A stretch of 46,115 nt of DNA from Chloroflexota bacterium (GTDB lineage: Bacteria > Chloroflexota > UBA11872 > VXNJ01): positions 1 to 46,115 of the forward strand of contig JASLPR010000089.1 of assembly GCA_030744875.1 (NCBI GenBank), in the 5' to 3' direction. A program made the translations under genes and the position numbers. Shown piece by piece: positions 44,216 to 46,115 of this stretch. Each line of letters opens with the position of its first letter. Within the stretch, counting starts at the first letter, position 1. The notes beneath the pieces were generated by a model. It ran no database searches, had not been told where the DNA came from, and saw nothing but the letters and a program-made list of their open reading frames with translations.

Positions 44216-44707
44216 ATGGCCGGGGATCGGTGCTACGAGGACTACGAGATCGGCGAAAAGCATCTGAGCCGCGCGCGAACGACGACCGATGCCGATATCC
44301 GCATGATCATCGGCGCCGCCGCCTGCGATCATCCCAATCACACTGACGCCGTCTTCACCGCCGATCACCCGATCTTTCGCGAACCCTGCACCCCGGGTGT
44401 GCTGGTCCTGTCGATGGCCGACGGCTTCTTCATCGATGCCATGTCCATGGACATGCGCCTGCCGCTCTCCTACGGCTACGACCGGGTGCGCTTCCTGAAG
44501 CCGGTCTACCCGGGCGATACGCTGCGGGCCGACCTGGAGGTGGTGGGCAAGCGGGTGAAGAACGACGACTGGGGAATCGTGGATGTGCAACTCGAGGTGC
44601 TGAATCAGGACGACGTGCTGGTGGCGGTGCTGGTGCACAAGCTGCTGGTATTGCGTGAGGGCTCGAAGATCGAGCCGCCCAACTACTCCTACGCGGAGGG
44701 CGACTGA
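44216..44707 (+). CDS. MaoC-like hot-dog dehydratase/hydratase
   Basis: 163 aa single hot-dog domain. YEDYEIGEKHLSRARTTTDADI and the hydratase-type segment IIGAAACDHPNHTDAVF (Asp-His region) are typical of MaoC-like (R)-specific enoyl-CoA hydratases or mesaconyl-CoA hydratase relatives. GVLVLSMADGFF and VRFLKPVYPGDTLRADLEV follow in the usual order. ATG at 44216 has only a weak ribosome site. It precedes a CoA transferase by about 195 bases on the same strand, a natural functional partner. Confidence 0.87.
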   Translation: MAGDRCYEDYEIGEKHLSRARTTTDADIRMIIGAAACDHPNHTDAVFTADHPIFREPCTPGVLVLSMADGFFIDAMSMDMRLPLSYGYDRVRFLKPVYPGDTLRADLEVVGKRVKNDDWGIVDVQLEVLNQDDVLVAVLVHKLLVLREGSKIEPPNYSYAEGD

Positions 44708-44735
44708 CGAGCGCCGACGGGAAATCGGCGCTCGT
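44707..44735 (+). terminator. Perfect 11-bp hairpin after the MaoC-like gene, no T-tract
   Basis: ACGAGCGCCGA (44707-44717) pairs without mismatch with TCGGCGCTCGT (44725-44735) over a seven-base loop; GGGGG follows instead of T residues. It may be a Rho-independent terminator of unusual type or an mRNA 3'-end stabiliser. Confidence 0.5.
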
Positions 44736-44901
44736 GGGGGAAGCCGGGCGGGGTAGCCGCCAGCCCGTCAAGTCACCGACTGGAAGACCCCGCGAGGGTA
44801 TTCAGAAAGAAACCGGCTGTGCCGGCTCGCGGATGCAACATCGAACGAGTGCGGGCAGAATTGGCGGACAACCAAACGAATCAGGAAACGGAAGGTGACC
44901 C

Positions 44902-46101
44902 ATGCCCGGCCCGCAGATTCCCAAGGGCGCGCTTGATGGGGTAAAGGTGTTGAGTTTCGCCCAACTCGCGGCGGGGCCGGTGGGGGTGCAACTGCTGGCC
45001 GACGCCGGCGCCGAGGTCATCAAGATCGAACGCCCGCGGACCGGCTCGTATGAACGCGGCTGGGCCGGGGCCAATCTGTTCCTCAACGGCGAGAGCATGT
45101 TCGCGCTGGCGTTGAATCGGAATCAACGCGACCTGACCGTGAACATGAAAGACCCGCGCGGCATGGAGATCATCCAGAAACTGCTGCCGGACTTCGACGT
45201 GCTGGTCGAGAACTTCCGTCCCGGGGTGATGGCGCGGCTCGGGCTGGACTACGCGAGCGTCAAGAAGATAAACGCGGGTATCGTCTACTGCTCGGCCACC
45301 GGCTACGGCGCCGAAGGGCCGTATCGCGACCGCGCCGGGCAGGACCTGATTCTGCAGGGCGAGACCGGCCTGGCGGCGGGCACCGGGCGGAAGTCCGATC
45401 CGCCGACGCCGACCGGTACGGCGGTGATCGACATCCACTGCGGCGCCCTGCTGGCCTACGGGGTGATGACCGCGCTGTTTCACCGCGAGCGCACCGGCGA
45501 GGGGCAGTTGCTGGAGACCAGCCTGATCGAGGCGGCCATCCACATGCAGGTTGAGCCGGTGACCTGCACGATCAACGGCGGCAACATGCGGGAACGGAGC
45601 GAGGAAGGCATGGCCACCACCTTCCACGAGGCCCCCTACGGCATCTACCAGACGGCCGACGGCTGGATCGTGATCTCCATTACGACCCTCGAAAAGCTGG
45701 CCGAGGTGCTGGAACTGCCGGAGTTGTCCGAGTTCACCGTGGAGGACGCTTTCGAGCGGCCCGACGACATCAAGCCCGTCATCGAGGTGGCGACGCGCAA
45801 ACAGACCACCGCCGCGTGGACCGACCACTTCGAGCGCAACGACATGTGGTTCGGGATCGTGCGCGGCTACGACGAGATTGAAGACCACCCGCAGGTGAAG
45901 GAACTGGGCATCATCCGCACCATTGAGCATCCGACCGCCGGCCCGGTGAAGGTGCTGAGCAACCCGGTGCGCTTCGCCGGAACCCCGGCCACCTACCGCC
46001 GGCCGCCACCGCGGCTGGGCGAACACACCGGCGAGATCCTGCGTTCGTTGGGCTACGAGGAAACGGCCATCCGCGCCCTGCGGGTCGAGGGGGTGGTGTA
46101 G
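44902..46101 (+). CDS. CaiB/BaiF-type CoA transferase (family III)
   Basis: 399 aa. Family III CoA transferases move CoA between carboxylic acids through an aspartyl-CoA intermediate. Hallmarks are GVKVLSFAQLAAGPVGVQLLADAGAEVIKIE, the NKRD-type stretch LNRNQRDLTVNMKDPRG, VLVENFRPGVMARLGL and the catalytic Asp in DRAGQDLILQGETG. ATG at 44902 has GGAAGGTG upstream. With the MaoC-like hydratase before it, this suggests CoA activation and hydration of an unsaturated organic acid. The gene is complete, with 14 bases of window left. Confidence 0.94.
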   Translation: MPGPQIPKGALDGVKVLSFAQLAAGPVGVQLLADAGAEVIKIERPRTGSYERGWAGANLFLNGESMFALALNRNQRDLTVNMKDPRGMEIIQKLLPDFDVLVENFRPGVMARLGLDYASVKKINAGIVYCSATGYGAEGPYRDRAGQDLILQGETGLAAGTGRKSDPPTPTGTAVIDIHCGALLAYGVMTALFHRERTGEGQLLETSLIEAAIHMQVEPVTCTINGGNMRERSEEGMATTFHEAPYGIYQTADGWIVISITTLEKLAEVLELPELSEFTVEDAFERPDDIKPVIEVATRKQTTAAWTDHFERNDMWFGIVRGYDEIEDHPQVKELGIIRTIEHPTAGPVKVLSNPVRFAGTPATYRRPPPRLGEHTGEILRSLGYEETAIRALRVEGVV

Positions 46102-46115
46102 CTCGGTGGGATGAG

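Overview
The window is high-GC bacterial chromosome with short intergenic gaps. Gene content points to a Chloroflexota-type organism: Tat-exported proteins with LGFP-like repeats, several enolase-superfamily and Gfo/Idh/MocA enzymes, a CaiB-type CoA transferase, and a long SRP RNA that keeps the Alu domain. I infer the phylum from gene style and cannot prove it without a tree. The mixture resembles what is described for Dehalococcoidia/SAR202-like heterotrophs that oxidise organic acids and sugar acids.

Layout. 1-1252 is a broken glutamate dehydrogenase gene cut by the window edge. 1385-4926 is a complete 23S-5S rRNA unit with its own promoter, a long processing stem and a terminator; no 16S gene or tRNA lies beside it. 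4937-14123 carries a small unknown gene, an iron-type alcohol dehydrogenase, an OYE-type reductase, a Tat-exported glycoside hydrolase, rmuC, a diguanylate cyclase broken by a stop, and a coupled enolase-superfamily/D-2-hydroxyacid dehydrogenase pair. 14262-17748 is the conserved block SRP RNA-dnaX-ybaB-recR plus a small EamA-like membrane protein. 17817-25424 mixes a Tat lipoprotein, a broken SDR, a Gfo/Idh/MocA-aldolase operon, a DehI-like dehalogenase, trpS with no usual start codon, a ThuA-like protein, an SDR and a broken Tat protein. 25496-34313 holds an archaemetzincin-like protein, pepA, an aldo/keto reductase-threonine dehydrogenase-like pair, three tandem Gfo/Idh/MocA paralogues and a DEAD-box helicase with an RGG tail. 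34584-46101 holds a cupin, a second enolase-superfamily enzyme, a group of small decaying genes (37.6-38.9 kb), an MFS transporter, an SDR, a FAD oxidoreductase, a broken PPOX-type gene next to a lower-GC insert, a MaoC-like hydratase and a CoA transferase.

How it fits together. The metabolic genes suggest dehydration and oxidation of sugar acids or other hydroxy acids: enolase-superfamily dehydratases, hydroxyacid dehydrogenase, HpaI-type aldolase, Gfo/Idh/MocA and SDR oxidoreductases, then CoA activation and hydration. This is inference from families.

Two window-wide signals stand out. At least eight genes are interrupted by frameshifts or in-frame TAG, TAA or TGA codons, while intact neighbours use TAG as their ordinary stop, so recoding is unlikely. 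A GCTAnnnT box recurs, usually about 20-40 bases before start codons, and looks like the local -10 element. I saw no CRISPR array, insertion sequence, tRNA or replication origin.
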